Part shown: positions 38,200 to 46,758 of the stretch, one piece after another
Numbering within the stretch: the stretch's first letter is position 1
Layout: each line of letters begins with the position of its first letter
NCBI GenBank assembly: GCA_016791005.1
Contig: JAEUNY010000073.1
Location: forward strand, 55,807 to 119,806
Source: Zoogloeaceae bacterium
GTDB lineage: Bacteria > Pseudomonadota > Gammaproteobacteria > Burkholderiales > Rhodocyclaceae
Reading direction: 5' to 3'
DNA: 64,000 nt
Made by a program: the position numbers and the translations under genes
The notes under the pieces: generated by a model
Database searches by the model: none
The model's input: only the letters and a program-made list of their open reading frames with translations
Told to the model about the DNA's origin: nothing

Positions 38200-39159
38200 C
38201 TATGCGGGAGTGGATTCTTCCAGATTCAGGGTGACGATGCGGTTGCGCCCAGCTTCCTTCGCCTGGTAGAGCGCCGCATCCGCTGCGTCGATCAACTGGT
38301 TCGCCATGCCGGCGCCGACTTTCGGATTCACCGTGGCGATGCCGATGCTGACCGAAACATGGTTGGCGACCAGGGACTTCGGGTGGCTGATCTGCAGGGC
38401 CGCAACTCCTTCATGGATGCGCCGAGCGACCACTTGGGCTCCGTCTTGATCCGTGCCCGGCAGGATCACTACGAACTCTTCACCCCCGTACCGAGCGACG
38501 AGGTCGCCAGAGCGCTGGGAATGACAGGCGATGACCGACGCCACGCTGCGCAGGCAGACATCCCCTTGGGGATGACCGAAGCTGTCGTTGTAAAGCTTGA
38601 AGCAATCCACGTCGAGCATCAGCATGGAAAGGGGATGGCCGTTGCGGACGGCGCGCCGCCACTCCCGCTCCAACCCGAGATCGAAGGCGCCGCGATTGGC
38701 AAGCCGGGTGAGGGCGTCTTCCTTCTGCTCGGTGAGATCTCTCAGGGTCTCGATCACCGCAATGAGATGGCCGCGCTCGTCGTAAATGGGCCCGGAATCG
38801 ATGCCCAGGCAGAGCCGGGTGCCCGCGCGGGGCATCACGCACCAGTTTTCGGCGTAATAACCCAACTCGTTGCTCGACCGGATGGCATGCTGGGCATAAA
38901 GCGAGTCGATGGCTTCGAGCCGGCCCTCGACGATGAGATCGGCCAGACATGGGCGCGGAGAATCATAGAAGGCCCGCCAGTGCTCCCGGGTCCCCAACAC
39001 CTCCTCGGCCGGCACGCCGGTGAGCAGCTCGCAGGCCTTGTTCCAGATGATGACCCGACGGCCCTTGTCGAGGACAAAGGTCGGCACCACCAGATGGTCC
39101 ATGAGCTTGACGGCGAAGCCCACGCTCTTCTGGGTCAGTAGGGAAGACTCGTCTGTCAT
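38200..39159 (-). CDS. PAS-domain diguanylate cyclase
   Basis: This protein makes cyclic di-GMP from GTP. ATG 39159 gives 319 residues. The PAS domain spans about 20-140 (FVLDKGRRVIIWNKACELLT, YDERGHLIAVIETLRDLTE). The GGDEF domain has ARYGGEEFVVILPG as active site and RSGD five residues earlier, which fits the RxxD product-inhibition site. There is no membrane segment. The PAS ligand is unknown. The active-site and inhibitory motifs are both intact, so it is probably active and feedback-controlled. Confidence 0.92.
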   Translation of the reverse strand: MTDESSLLTQKSVGFAVKLMDHLVVPTFVLDKGRRVIIWNKACELLTGVPAEEVLGTREHWRAFYDSPRPCLADLIVEGRLEAIDSLYAQHAIRSSNELGYYAENWCVMPRAGTRLCLGIDSGPIYDERGHLIAVIETLRDLTEQKEDALTRLANRGAFDLGLEREWRRAVRNGHPLSMLMLDVDCFKLYNDSFGHPQGDVCLRSVASVIACHSQRSGDLVARYGGEEFVVILPGTDQDGAQVVARRIHEGVAALQISHPKSLVANHVSVSIGIATVNPKVGAGMANQLIDAADAALYQAKEAGRNRIVTLNLEESTPA

Positions 39160-39250
39160 AGAGACGTCGAACTTGACGGACAAAGTAGGTCGATGGTCCG
39201 GGGTCGAAGATGGCCGCAGCGTTGCCCTCGCCAACCTGTGAAAATGACAA

Positions 39251-39277
39251 AAAAGGCCAGGTGGGGCCTGGCCTTTT
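39251..39277 (-). terminator. rho-independent terminator after the OmpA-like gene
   Basis: An 11-base perfect stem (AAAAGGCCAGG with CCTGGCCTTTT) and a five-base loop lie 24 bases past the stop of the OmpA-like gene. On the minus strand the hairpin is followed by TTTTTT. It also shields the diguanylate cyclase gene from read-through. Confidence 0.85.
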
Positions 39278-39300
39278 CGTTCATCTGGAGCACCAGGGCT

Positions 39301-39789
39301 TCAATGCATCTGGACCCGGATGTCCACCCGGCGTGCCTCTTCCGGGCTTTCGCCTCCGAGGGTAACCGCAGGCTTGCGCAGTAGCACTTTGTCGGCTGAC
39401 ACCCCAGCGCCCACAAGCGCCTCCTTGACGGCTTTGGCGCGGTTCTTGGACACCTCGGCATTGACGGCGGCGCCGCCGGTCTCATCATGGAAGCCGGACA
39501 GCAGAACGATGGCGCCTTCCTTTTCCGCCAGGGCGGTCTTCACCTGGTTCAGAGTTTCCAGCGCTTCGGGGCTCAGGGTGGCCTCCCCGACGGCGAAATA
39601 GACCTTCACCAGCGCGTCGCCCTGGGGCTCGATCTCGGCAAAGACTTCCTCGACCACCATGGCCACAGGCGCCTTGGGCTTGTGGGTGACATGCACGCCC
39701 AGCCCGATCACCAGGCCGATTACCAGAGCGATCACGCCAAAAATCACACCCAAGACGATTCTCAGATCGTCGTCATCCTGATCCAACAT
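39301..39789 (-). CDS. membrane-anchored OmpA-like peptidoglycan-binding protein
   Basis: The 162-residue protein starts with an acidic cytoplasmic tip (MLDQDDDDLR), then one membrane helix at about 10-33 (IVLGVIFGVIALVIGLVIGL). It ends in a short OmpA-like domain (VYFAVGEATLSPEALETLNQ, VSKNRAKAVKEALVGAGV, ARRVDIRV). The anchoring Asp and Arg positions of the OmpA fold are plausible in LSGFHDETGG and EEARRVDIRV. A stabilising link between inner membrane and cell wall is likely; the partner is unknown. Confidence 0.85.
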   Translation of the reverse strand: MLDQDDDDLRIVLGVIFGVIALVIGLVIGLGVHVTHKPKAPVAMVVEEVFAEIEPQGDALVKVYFAVGEATLSPEALETLNQVKTALAEKEGAIVLLSGFHDETGGAAVNAEVSKNRAKAVKEALVGAGVSADKVLLRKPAVTLGGESPEEARRVDIRVQMH

Positions 39790-39951
39790 GTATCAACTCC
39801 CTGATTCTTGTTTGTGTGGGGTGCCCGAGCAAGGCGCACTATTCTAGCGCTGGAAATGGGCGATCTGAGGCGGCCAAACGAGGAAATCGTGGTTCGCTCG
39901 CCCCTGATCGGGACATAAATGGTTGCCAATCGGTCGTCCACTGGAGAGGTG

Positions 39952-40035
39952 ATGAACCTAGAGTGGAACTTGGGCGAATGGGCCGAATTGGCCAATAACT
40001 GGGTGCTTCGGATGAACAGGAAGGAACATCAATGA
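39952..40035 (+). CDS. 27-residue upstream ORF coupled to the FecR/DUF6600 gene
   Basis: GGAGAGGT stands one base before ATG 39952, which opens 27 codons (MNLEWNLGEWAELANNWVLR...). The TGA at 40033-40035 overlaps the ATG at 40032 of the next gene. The peptide is rich in Trp (three of 27) and Asn. The overlap suggests translational coupling or a leader peptide controlling the 700-residue protein. The Shine-Dalgarno spacing to 39952 is tight, so the case is suggestive only. Confidence 0.45.
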   Translation: MNLEWNLGEWAELANNWVLRMNRKEHQ

Positions 40036-42134
40036 TGCGAAGCTGGATTTGCCGTTTCAGAGACGGACGAACGGCGGCTGTCCTGGCGAGTCTCGCGATC
40101 GGCCTCTTGCTGGGCAGCAACGCCTTCGCCCAAGCCGACCCGCCGGGCCGCGTGGGTCGGCTGAGTCTGATCGAAGGGTCGGTGAGTTTTTCGCCGGCGG
40201 GCAGCGATGAATGGGTGGAAGCCACCAGCTCTCGCCCGTTCACCAGCGGCGATCGCCTCTGGGTCGGCCGAAATAGCCGGGCCGAGCTTTCGATTGGCGC
40301 CACCGTGCTGCGGGCTGACGAGGAGACCGACCTTCGCATCCTCCGGCTCGACGATGACGAGGCCCAGTTCGAGGTCGGACAGGGCACCGTCTCCGCGCAG
40401 GTCCGGGCCCTCGATCCCGACGACCGGCTGGAACTGGCCACGCCGGCGGTGGCACTGGTCCCCGAGCGGCCGGGCCTGTACCGGATTACCTCCGATCCCC
40501 AGCGTGAGAGCACCGAAATCACCGTTCGAGATGGCCAGGCCAGCGCTTACCGGGACGATCGACGCATGCGTCTGGCGGCCCCTGCCCAGGCCCGATTCGA
40601 GCCCGACGGCCCGCCGAGGATTAGCGAGAATCTCCCCTGGCGGGATGGCTTCGACCGTTGGGTGGACGGCCGTATCGAATACCTCGCCTCCCGCCAGGCC
40701 CGCCGCTACGTGGGCCAGGACATGCTGGGCTATGAGAGCCTGGACGACCACGGAACCTGGCGTGAGGAACCCGGCTATGGCACCGTGTGGTGGCCCCGCA
40801 TCACGGTCGTCGATTGGGCGCCCTACCGCTACGGCCATTGGGTGTGGATCGCTCCCTGGGGCTGGACGTGGGTGGACGATGCGCCTTGGGGTTTCGCGCC
40901 TTTCCACTATGGCCGCTGGGCTTTCATCCGCGAGCGCTGGGCGTGGATTCCCGGCCCGGTGGCGCGTCGGCCCTACTACGCGCCGGCCCTCGTGGCCTTC
41001 CTGGGTTCCCCGAACGGTTATGGATTGAGCGTTTCCGGCGGACCGGCCGTCGCCTGGTTTCCCCTCGGCCCCCGGGACCGCTACCAGCCGGTCTATCGCG
41101 CCAGCCCGCGCTATGTGGACCGGATGAACCGCATTTACGCGGACCGCGAGGGCGACCGACGCGACCGGCCGCGTTACGAGAACCGGGGCATCCCCGGAGC
41201 GACCACCGTGATGCGGGCCTCTTCCTTCGTCGAAGGGCGCGCCGCCCACCGGGAGCGCGTCCGGGTGGACGAACGAACCCTCGAGCGGGTCCCGGTGGGC
41301 GCGACCATGCCCAGCGTGGCCCCCGGCCGGCAAAGCTATTTCGGCGCGGGCCGCATCCAGGAGGCGCCGCCAATCCGGGAGAGGGACCGGCCACCAGCGT
41401 TGACCCGTCGCCCACCGCCCCCACCCGCCCAGCGAGATGACCTGGCCGAGCGATTCGGTCGGTCGGGTTGGCAGGCCCCCGACACGGAGCCCCGTCGCCG
41501 GGTCGAAGACCGCTCGGCACCTGAACGTCGCTTTGCCGAGCCCCAGGGCGGAGACATGCCCCGGGCGAGGGAGCGAAACGAAGCCATGCCGGACGTTCGA
41601 GAGCCCCGCCAGACCTTTCCGCCCCAGGGCGAGGAGCCCCAGAGTCGGCGAAGCCCGGAACGAGACGGGCCTGCCCGTGGAAACTTCGAGCCCCGCGACG
41701 ATGGACGCCCCCGCGGACCGGATACACCACCTCCCCGCATAGCTCCGGAGCGGCGTGAAGCACCTTGGGAGGCGCGCCCAGGTCCCCGGGAGGAAGAGAG
41801 CTTCCGAGCGCGGGATCGGCGTGAGGATCCTCCGGCTCGTGGCTTCCAGCCCCCCAGGGAGGAAGCCCCCCGACCCAGCCGGCCACAAGCCGACATGCCA
41901 CCACCCCGGCCGATGCGGGAAGAGCGAGCCGCAGAGCCCCCCCGGGAGATGCGTGCGATGCCGCCCCCCCAGCGGATGGAGCGCCCCGACCCGCCTGCCC
42001 GGCAAGCAGCACCTCCACCGCCCCGGAACGCTGCGCCAGAGCCGGTACCGCAGCGTCAGGCACCTCCCGACCGATCGCGGGAGGACCGCCATCGGGGACA
42101 GCCTGACCGGGAAAATCGGCCAGGGAGGGAATAA
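40032..42134 (+). CDS. secreted FecR/DUF6600 protein with Pro/Arg-rich tail
   Basis: The 700-residue protein has a signal peptide (SLAIGLLLGSNAFA ends near residue 34). A FecR-like beta domain follows at about 40-175 (GRVGRLSLIEGSVSFSPAG). An aromatic DUF6600-type repeat region spans about 235-345, with repeated YG-W units (YRYGHWVWIAPWGWTWVDDA, GFAPFHYGRWAFIRERWAW). From about 420 to the end it is low-complexity, rich in Pro, Arg and Glu, and probably disordered. It is exported and perhaps surface- or wall-associated; function is unknown. AGGAAGG precedes the ATG. Confidence 0.85.
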   Translation: MMRSWICRFRDGRTAAVLASLAIGLLLGSNAFAQADPPGRVGRLSLIEGSVSFSPAGSDEWVEATSSRPFTSGDRLWVGRNSRAELSIGATVLRADEETDLRILRLDDDEAQFEVGQGTVSAQVRALDPDDRLELATPAVALVPERPGLYRITSDPQRESTEITVRDGQASAYRDDRRMRLAAPAQARFEPDGPPRISENLPWRDGFDRWVDGRIEYLASRQARRYVGQDMLGYESLDDHGTWREEPGYGTVWWPRITVVDWAPYRYGHWVWIAPWGWTWVDDAPWGFAPFHYGRWAFIRERWAWIPGPVARRPYYAPALVAFLGSPNGYGLSVSGGPAVAWFPLGPRDRYQPVYRASPRYVDRMNRIYADREGDRRDRPRYENRGIPGATTVMRASSFVEGRAAHRERVRVDERTLERVPVGATMPSVAPGRQSYFGAGRIQEAPPIRERDRPPALTRRPPPPPAQRDDLAERFGRSGWQAPDTEPRRRVEDRSAPERRFAEPQGGDMPRARERNEAMPDVREPRQTFPPQGEEPQSRRSPERDGPARGNFEPRDDGRPRGPDTPPPRIAPERREAPWEARPGPREEESFRARDRREDPPARGFQPPREEAPRPSRPQADMPPPRPMREERAAEPPREMRAMPPPQRMERPDPPARQAAPPPPRNAAPEPVPQRQAPPDRSREDRHRGQPDRENRPGRE

Positions 42135-42155
42135 GCGAGGGAGGGTTTATAAAAG

Positions 42156-42176
42156 GTGTTCTTATTAAAAGAACAC
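42156..42176. repeat. perfect palindrome GTGTTCTT-ATTAA-AAGAACAC
   Basis: Eight-base perfect arms with an AT-only five-base spacer lie 22 bases after the FecR/DUF6600 stop, in AT-rich DNA. No T-run follows, so it is not a standard terminator. A dimeric regulator site for the downstream pxp genes, or an origin-linked element, are both possible. Confidence 0.55.
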
Positions 42177-42200
42177 TATAGATAATAGGCAGGAAAATTC

Positions 42201-42334
42201 TGTGGATAAGTGCGGAACCCCCTCTGCTGACAAGGAAAATCCGCTGGGCAAAAGCGCGGTAGGGACCGGCTTGGAGGGCGGGGGCGGATTGTGGATGAAA
42301 AATTCCGTACTCCCCGCTTGGGGACTTATCCACA
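42201..42334. other. second DnaA-box cluster in the gap before pxpB
   Basis: Perfect DnaA boxes lie at 42201-42209 (TGTGGATAA) and 42326-42334 (TTATCCACA), facing each other. A single-mismatch copy TGTGGATGA is at 42290-42298. The preceding 70 bases are AT-rich. The whole gap from 42135 to 42429 has no gene. The arrangement resembles a DnaA-binding regulatory or titration site. The neighbouring genes are not replication genes. Confidence 0.4.
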
Positions 42335-42429
42335 GTTCCCCCCCGGACAATCCGACAGGTTTTCCCAAACGTCCGGGGAAGGGTTGCGACTAGAATTCGC
42401 CATCGCTGTTGGCATGGGGGCGCGTGACC

Positions 42430-43233
42430 ATGGCCTCATTCTCGTTTCCCGATCCGTCTGCGGGGGAAGACCCGGCACGGTCGATCCCGGGCACCTTCCC
42501 CCGCTGGCGGGCCCTTGGCGAAGCCGCGCTGACCCTGGAGCTGGGAGATGAGCTCTCCCCCGCGGTGAGGGCGGCCGTGCAAGCCATCGATCGTGCTCTG
42601 TCGGGCCGGCTGGGCGTAGGGCCGCTCACCGGGGTGATCGAGGTGGTGCCGACCTTCCGTTCCCTGACCGTGATTTTCGATCCCCTGTTGACGAGCGGGG
42701 ATCAGGTGGCGAAGGGCGTCGAGGCGGTGATGGACCGGCCGGAGGACGGGGAGGTGGAGCCGCCCCGGCACTGGAGTTTGCCGGTGTGTTATGAGCCGAC
42801 CCTGGCGCCGGACTTGATCGAGACGGCCCAGCGGTTGGGGATCTCTGCTGCGGAACTGGTGCGGGCGCACTGTGGGCAGGCCTACGAGGTGTTGATGCTG
42901 GGTTTCCTGCCCGGCTTTCCCTTCCTTGGCGAGCTCGCTCCATCGCTACAACTGCCCCGCTGGGCGACGCCGCGGGTCCGGGTGCCGCCGGGCAGCGTGG
43001 CCGTTGCGGGGGCCATGACTGCGATCTATCCGTGGGAGAGTCCGGGGGGGTGGCATCTGATCGGGAACTGCCCAGTTCCTCTCTTCGATGCTCGCCATTC
43101 CCCGCCAGCGCTCCTCCAGGTGGGGGACCGGGTGACCTTCCGGCCCATCTCTATCGACGAGTTCGCGCAACTGGAAACCGCCCGACAGGGTGGCGACCTC
43201 GATGGGGCTCGTTTTCTGGACTCCGCGGCGTGA
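42430..43233 (+). CDS. pxpB: 5-oxoprolinase subunit PxpB (KipI family)
   Basis: PxpABC cleaves 5-oxoproline (pyroglutamate) to glutamate with ATP. The 267-residue protein has the family motif VLMLGFLPGFPFLGELAP, GSVAVAGAMTAIYPWESPGG and GDRVTFRPIS. ATG 42430 is chosen; a TTG at 42409 is in frame and the ribosome site is weak. Its stop overlaps the GTG of pxpC, so the two subunits are translated together. Confidence 0.92.
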   Translation: MASFSFPDPSAGEDPARSIPGTFPRWRALGEAALTLELGDELSPAVRAAVQAIDRALSGRLGVGPLTGVIEVVPTFRSLTVIFDPLLTSGDQVAKGVEAVMDRPEDGEVEPPRHWSLPVCYEPTLAPDLIETAQRLGISAAELVRAHCGQAYEVLMLGFLPGFPFLGELAPSLQLPRWATPRVRVPPGSVAVAGAMTAIYPWESPGGWHLIGNCPVPLFDARHSPPALLQVGDRVTFRPISIDEFAQLETARQGGDLDGARFLDSAA

Positions 43234-44282
43234 CCTCCGAACGGCCTGTTCTCGAAGTGGTGAGTCCCGGGGCCTATGCCACGATTCAAGATTTGGGGAG
43301 GAGGGGCTTTCGTCGCCATGGGGTGCCGTGGTCGGGGGCCCTGGATTCCCGATTGTTGCGCATCGCCAATGCGCTGGCCGGGTGTCCGGAAACGGCCCCG
43401 GTGATCGAAGCCTTTGACGGGGGGCTGCACCTGACGGCTCGGGAGGGCTTGGTTCGGCTGGCGGTGGCCGGTCGGGTCGAGATGGAGCGCCTGGGGCCGG
43501 ATGGGGCCCGGACGGAACGGCCATGGGAAACCTTGACGCTCCTCCCGGGGGAGAGCCTGCGCATCCGCCGGATGGTGGGCGGCCGCCTGGCGATGGTCGC
43601 CGTAGCGGGTTTGAGCTGCCCGCAGGTGTTGGGGAGTGCCGCCACTTACGGGCGTGCAGGGCTCGGCGGTTGGGACGGGGGTCCGCTGCGCGGCGGTCAG
43701 CGCTGGCCCCTCGCGCCGGCCGGTGGAAAAAGCGGGCCGGCACTGCGGATGCTTCGCACCCCGCAGCGGCTGACGGATCCGATCCGGGTGGTGTTCGGCC
43801 CCCAGGATGACTATTTCCCCGCCGAGACCCTGGCGAGCTTTCTGGCGCAGCCGTACCGCATCGGGCAAGATGCAGATCGTATGGGGATTCGTCTCGCCGG
43901 GCCTTCCCTGCGACACCGGGGGGCGACCGAGATGCTTTCCGACGCCATTGTCCCTGGCGCGATTCAGGTGCCTGGCAACGGGCAGCCCGTGGTGCTCTTG
44001 GCGGACGCCCAGACTGCGGGGGGCTATCCCAAGATCGCCACCGTGATCGGGGCTGATCTGGCCCGGCTGGCGGACCTCCCGGTCGGGTCGCCGGTGCGCT
44101 TTGGCGCGGTGTCGGTGGAGGCGGCGGTCAGCCTGGCCCGCGAGGCCGAAGCGGAGACGCAGGCCCTCCTCGCAGCGATCCGGGGCGAAACGGACGGGGG
44201 TTGGGACGAGCCGGCGCTCTACGCCGCCAATCTGGTCGGCGGGGTGGTCGATGCCCTCAGGCCGGGTAGCGAGGAAGGCTAG
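43230..44282 (+). CDS. pxpC: 5-oxoprolinase subunit PxpC (KipA family)
   Basis: The 350-residue partner of PxpB begins with GTG inside GTGA at the pxpB stop. Signature segments are VVSPGAYATIQDLGRRGFRR, GVPWSGALDSRLLRIANAL and GRAGLGGWDGGPLRGGQ. The late motif ADAQTAGGYPKIATVIGADL is also typical. Related biotin-dependent carboxylase-like proteins share this fold, but the adjoining pxpB and pxpA make the assignment firm. Confidence 0.92.
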   Translation: MTSERPVLEVVSPGAYATIQDLGRRGFRRHGVPWSGALDSRLLRIANALAGCPETAPVIEAFDGGLHLTAREGLVRLAVAGRVEMERLGPDGARTERPWETLTLLPGESLRIRRMVGGRLAMVAVAGLSCPQVLGSAATYGRAGLGGWDGGPLRGGQRWPLAPAGGKSGPALRMLRTPQRLTDPIRVVFGPQDDYFPAETLASFLAQPYRIGQDADRMGIRLAGPSLRHRGATEMLSDAIVPGAIQVPGNGQPVVLLADAQTAGGYPKIATVIGADLARLADLPVGSPVRFGAVSVEAAVSLAREAEAETQALLAAIRGETDGGWDEPALYAANLVGGVVDALRPGSEEG

Positions 44283-44300
44283 ACCGGGAGGAGGCAAGCG

Positions 44301-45071
44301 ATGAAGATCAATCTCAATGCAGACCTGGGGGAATCCTACGGCGCCTGGAAAATGGGCGAGGATGCGGCGCTTCTGGAGATTGTCGGCGCGGCCAATATCG
44401 CCTGCGGTTTCCACGCTGGCGATCCCCTGGTGATGCAGACCACGGTTCGCGCGGCCATGGCGCGCAACGCGGGCCTCGGTGCCCATCCTGGCTATCCGGA
44501 TCTCCAGGGATTTGGTCGGCGGCCCATGCAGATGGCCCCCAACGAACTGGAAGCTGCCCTGATCTATCAGATGGGGGCTCTGGCCGGCGTGGTCCAGGCT
44601 GAGGGCGGTCACCTGGGTCACGTGAAACCCCATGGTGCCTTGAGCAATCAGGCCAGTCTGGATGCCGGATTGGCGGAGACCGTCGTCGGCGCGATTCGGC
44701 GCTACGACCCGACGCTGATCCTCCTGGCCCCGGCGGGTTCCGAGCTTTCACGGGTGGGGCGGCGGTGGGGCCTGACCGTCGCCGAGGAGGTGTTTGCCGA
44801 TCGGGCCTACACTGAGCGCGGAACCCTTGTTCCGCGCCACGAACCCGGTGCAGTGATCAGCGATCCTGAAGAATGTGTTGCCCACGCTTTGCGAATGATT
44901 GAGGCAGGCGGGGTGGTTACCCGCAGCGGCGCGGTCCTGCAGGGGCCGATCCACAGCATCTGCGTTCATGGCGACAGCCTCCATGCAGTGAAAATGGCCT
45001 CGCGCCTTGCCGAAGCGCTGGTGGCCGCGGGCCATGAGCTGACGAGCCTCGAGGGTGCCCTGGCCGCCTGA
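44301..45071 (+). CDS. pxpA: 5-oxoprolinase subunit PxpA (LamB/YcsF family)
   Basis: The 256-residue protein begins MKINLNADLGESYGAWKMGE. It has NIACGFHAGDPLVM and GAHPGYPDLQGFGRRPM, the metal- or substrate-binding motifs of LamB/YcsF proteins. GGAGGAG precedes the ATG, 18 bases after pxpC. It completes a pxpBCA operon for recycling pyroglutamate, which forms from damaged N-terminal glutamine and free glutamine. Confidence 0.95.
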   Translation: MKINLNADLGESYGAWKMGEDAALLEIVGAANIACGFHAGDPLVMQTTVRAAMARNAGLGAHPGYPDLQGFGRRPMQMAPNELEAALIYQMGALAGVVQAEGGHLGHVKPHGALSNQASLDAGLAETVVGAIRRYDPTLILLAPAGSELSRVGRRWGLTVAEEVFADRAYTERGTLVPRHEPGAVISDPEECVAHALRMIEAGGVVTRSGAVLQGPIHSICVHGDSLHAVKMASRLAEALVAAGHELTSLEGALAA

Positions 45072-45113
45072 TGGCCGTTCATCTGGTGCAAGCGTGGCCG
45101 CGAGGAGGACGCG

Positions 45114-45449
45114 ATGTTCGTGGTGGTCTATGGCTGGAAGGTCAAGCCCGGTAAGGAAGACCAGTTTCGCGAGGCCTGGCGCCGGGGAACTCGGGAGATC
45201 GTACGGATATACGGGGGCCTCGGCTCCCGCCTCCACCGGGAGGCGGATGGCCGCTTCATCGCCACCGCCGAGTGGCCGGATCGCGCCACTTGGCAGCGCG
45301 CCTTTGACGCCAAGATGGTCTATGACGACAAGGAAGCCCGGGCGATGTTTCTCGATGCTCTGGAAGAGACCCCCGCCGGGCAACCCCCTCTGCTCACCAT
45401 GGAAGTGACCGACGATCTCCTGGCCCGAACCGGGATCGGGGTGGCTTAG
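45114..45449 (+). CDS. ABM-type (antibiotic biosynthesis monooxygenase fold) protein
   Basis: A 111-residue ferredoxin-like alpha/beta protein: MFVVVYGWKVKPGKEDQFRE, then GLGSRLHREADGRFIATAEW. ABM proteins are small oxygenases or ligand-binding proteins. GAGGAGG stands close to the ATG, and the gene follows pxpA by 42 bases, so it may be part of that operon. Its substrate is unknown. Confidence 0.75.
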   Translation: MFVVVYGWKVKPGKEDQFREAWRRGTREIVRIYGGLGSRLHREADGRFIATAEWPDRATWQRAFDAKMVYDDKEARAMFLDALEETPAGQPPLLTMEVTDDLLARTGIGVA

Positions 45450-45517
45450 CGGGGCGAGTGCCAGGGAACCAGGCTCGGCCGTTAAAGTCCCCCGCCGGGC
45501 ACCCGTAAATCTCCCCC

Positions 45518-45865
45518 ATGAAACGAAAGACCCTGCTGCCCCTGGGCATCAAGAAACGCACGGTAACGGAGCTCCCCGCCCTCATTGCCCTCCACGCGAT
45601 GGGGGAGCCGTGGTTTTGCGATCAGCACCTGAGCGACTTGATGGCGTTGGCGATGGTGTGCCAATTTGCCGCCAAGCCGGATTCCGATGTCCGGGCGGCG
45701 GCCGAGCAACTTTTCGTCCTCCTTGGTCAGGAGACCCTGGATCGCGAAAAAATTGGCCCTCTGGTGACCTTCACCAACGAGTGGCTGCAGTCGCAGCCCA
45801 ATGGCCGCATTCAAAAGGCGATCGACGTCCTCATTTCCGGCAAGGGTCCCGCCCTCCCCGCCTGA
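45518..45865 (+). CDS. conserved hypothetical protein, 115 residues
   Basis: Starts MKRKTLLPLGIKKRTVTELP and is mostly helical (LSDLMALAMVCQFAAKP, VRAAAEQLFVLLGQETL). It has no signal peptide, membrane helix or motif that I recognise. The frame is clean and codon use resembles the neighbours. It is convergent with the 3-hydroxybutyrate dehydrogenase gene, six bases from its stop. Function is unknown. Confidence 0.65.
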   Translation: MKRKTLLPLGIKKRTVTELPALIALHAMGEPWFCDQHLSDLMALAMVCQFAAKPDSDVRAAAEQLFVLLGQETLDREKIGPLVTFTNEWLQSQPNGRIQKAIDVLISGKGPALPA

Positions 45866-45871
45866 GGCTCT

Positions 45872-46660
45872 TCAGCGGGCGGTCCATCCCCCGTCCATCA
45901 GCAAAGCGGCGCCAGTGATCGACCGGCCAGCCCCTGAACACAGGAAGGCCACTAAAGCGCCCACCTCCTCCGCCTCCACGAATTGCTTGGTCGGTTGGGC
46001 CGCGAGGATGACCTCGCGAATCACCCGATCTTCCGGGAGGTTATGCACCTTGGCTTGATCCGCCACCTGTTTTTCGATCAGGGGAGTGCGCACATAACCC
46101 GGGCAGACGGCGTTGCAGGTGATTCCGAGTTCCGCCACCTCCAGTGCCACGGCCTTGGAGAAGCCGACTACCGCGTGCTTGCTGGCCGTGTAGGGCGCCT
46201 TGAAGGGGGAGGCCACCACGCCGTGGGCGGAGGCGATGTTGATGATGCGCCCCCAGCCCCTGGCCTTCATGCCGGGCAGGGCAGCCTTCGTGGTGTGAAA
46301 GACCGACGACAGATTGAGGGCGATGAGCTGGTCCCAGGTTTCGTCAGGAAACTCGTCGATGGCGGCCACATGCTGCATGCCGGCGTTGTTCACCAGAATG
46401 TCGAGCTGGCCGAAGCGGGCGAGCGTATGGGCCACCAGATCCCGTGCTGACGCCGGATCGGCCAGATTGGCCGCGGCATAGCCCACCTCGCCGCCGCACC
46501 GGGCCGCGAGGGAGGCCCGCAGGGGCTCGGCCTCCGCGGCTGGCCGGGACCCGTGGAGCATCACTCGGGCGCCCTCGTCCGCCAGGGCCTGGGCCACCGC
46601 CCAGCCAATGCCCGACGTGGAGCCCGTGACCAAAGCAATCTTGCCTGCAAGTTTCGACAT
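45872..46660 (-). CDS. 3-hydroxybutyrate dehydrogenase
   Basis: A short-chain dehydrogenase of 262 residues that interconverts 3-hydroxybutyrate and acetoacetate with NAD in PHB use. The cofactor motif is VTGSTSGIGWAVAQALADEG; NNAGMQHVAAIDEF and the catalytic YTASKHAVVGFSK follow. The C-terminal segment LAAQPTKQFVEAEEVGAL is the marker that separates this enzyme from other short-chain dehydrogenases. AGGAGGGC lies just before the ATG. The phasin and depolymerase-like genes in the window support a PHB cycle. Confidence 0.92.
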   Translation of the reverse strand: MSKLAGKIALVTGSTSGIGWAVAQALADEGARVMLHGSRPAAEAEPLRASLAARCGGEVGYAAANLADPASARDLVAHTLARFGQLDILVNNAGMQHVAAIDEFPDETWDQLIALNLSSVFHTTKAALPGMKARGWGRIINIASAHGVVASPFKAPYTASKHAVVGFSKAVALEVAELGITCNAVCPGYVRTPLIEKQVADQAKVHNLPEDRVIREVILAAQPTKQFVEAEEVGALVAFLCSGAGRSITGAALLMDGGWTAR

Positions 46661-46758
46661 GGGTGCCCTCCTAAATGTTTGGGAATGCGGCGTGGAGCCG
46701 ATGCTGGAGAAATCCTACCCCGGCCGGCGGCGTCCTGGCCATCCGGGTTGACACAGGG

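Noticed and set aside
40029..42092. Long minus-strand open frame (about 690 codons) opposite the FecR/DUF6600 gene
   Set aside because: The plus strand has a ribosome site, a signal peptide and DUF6600 aromatic repeats; the antisense product has none.
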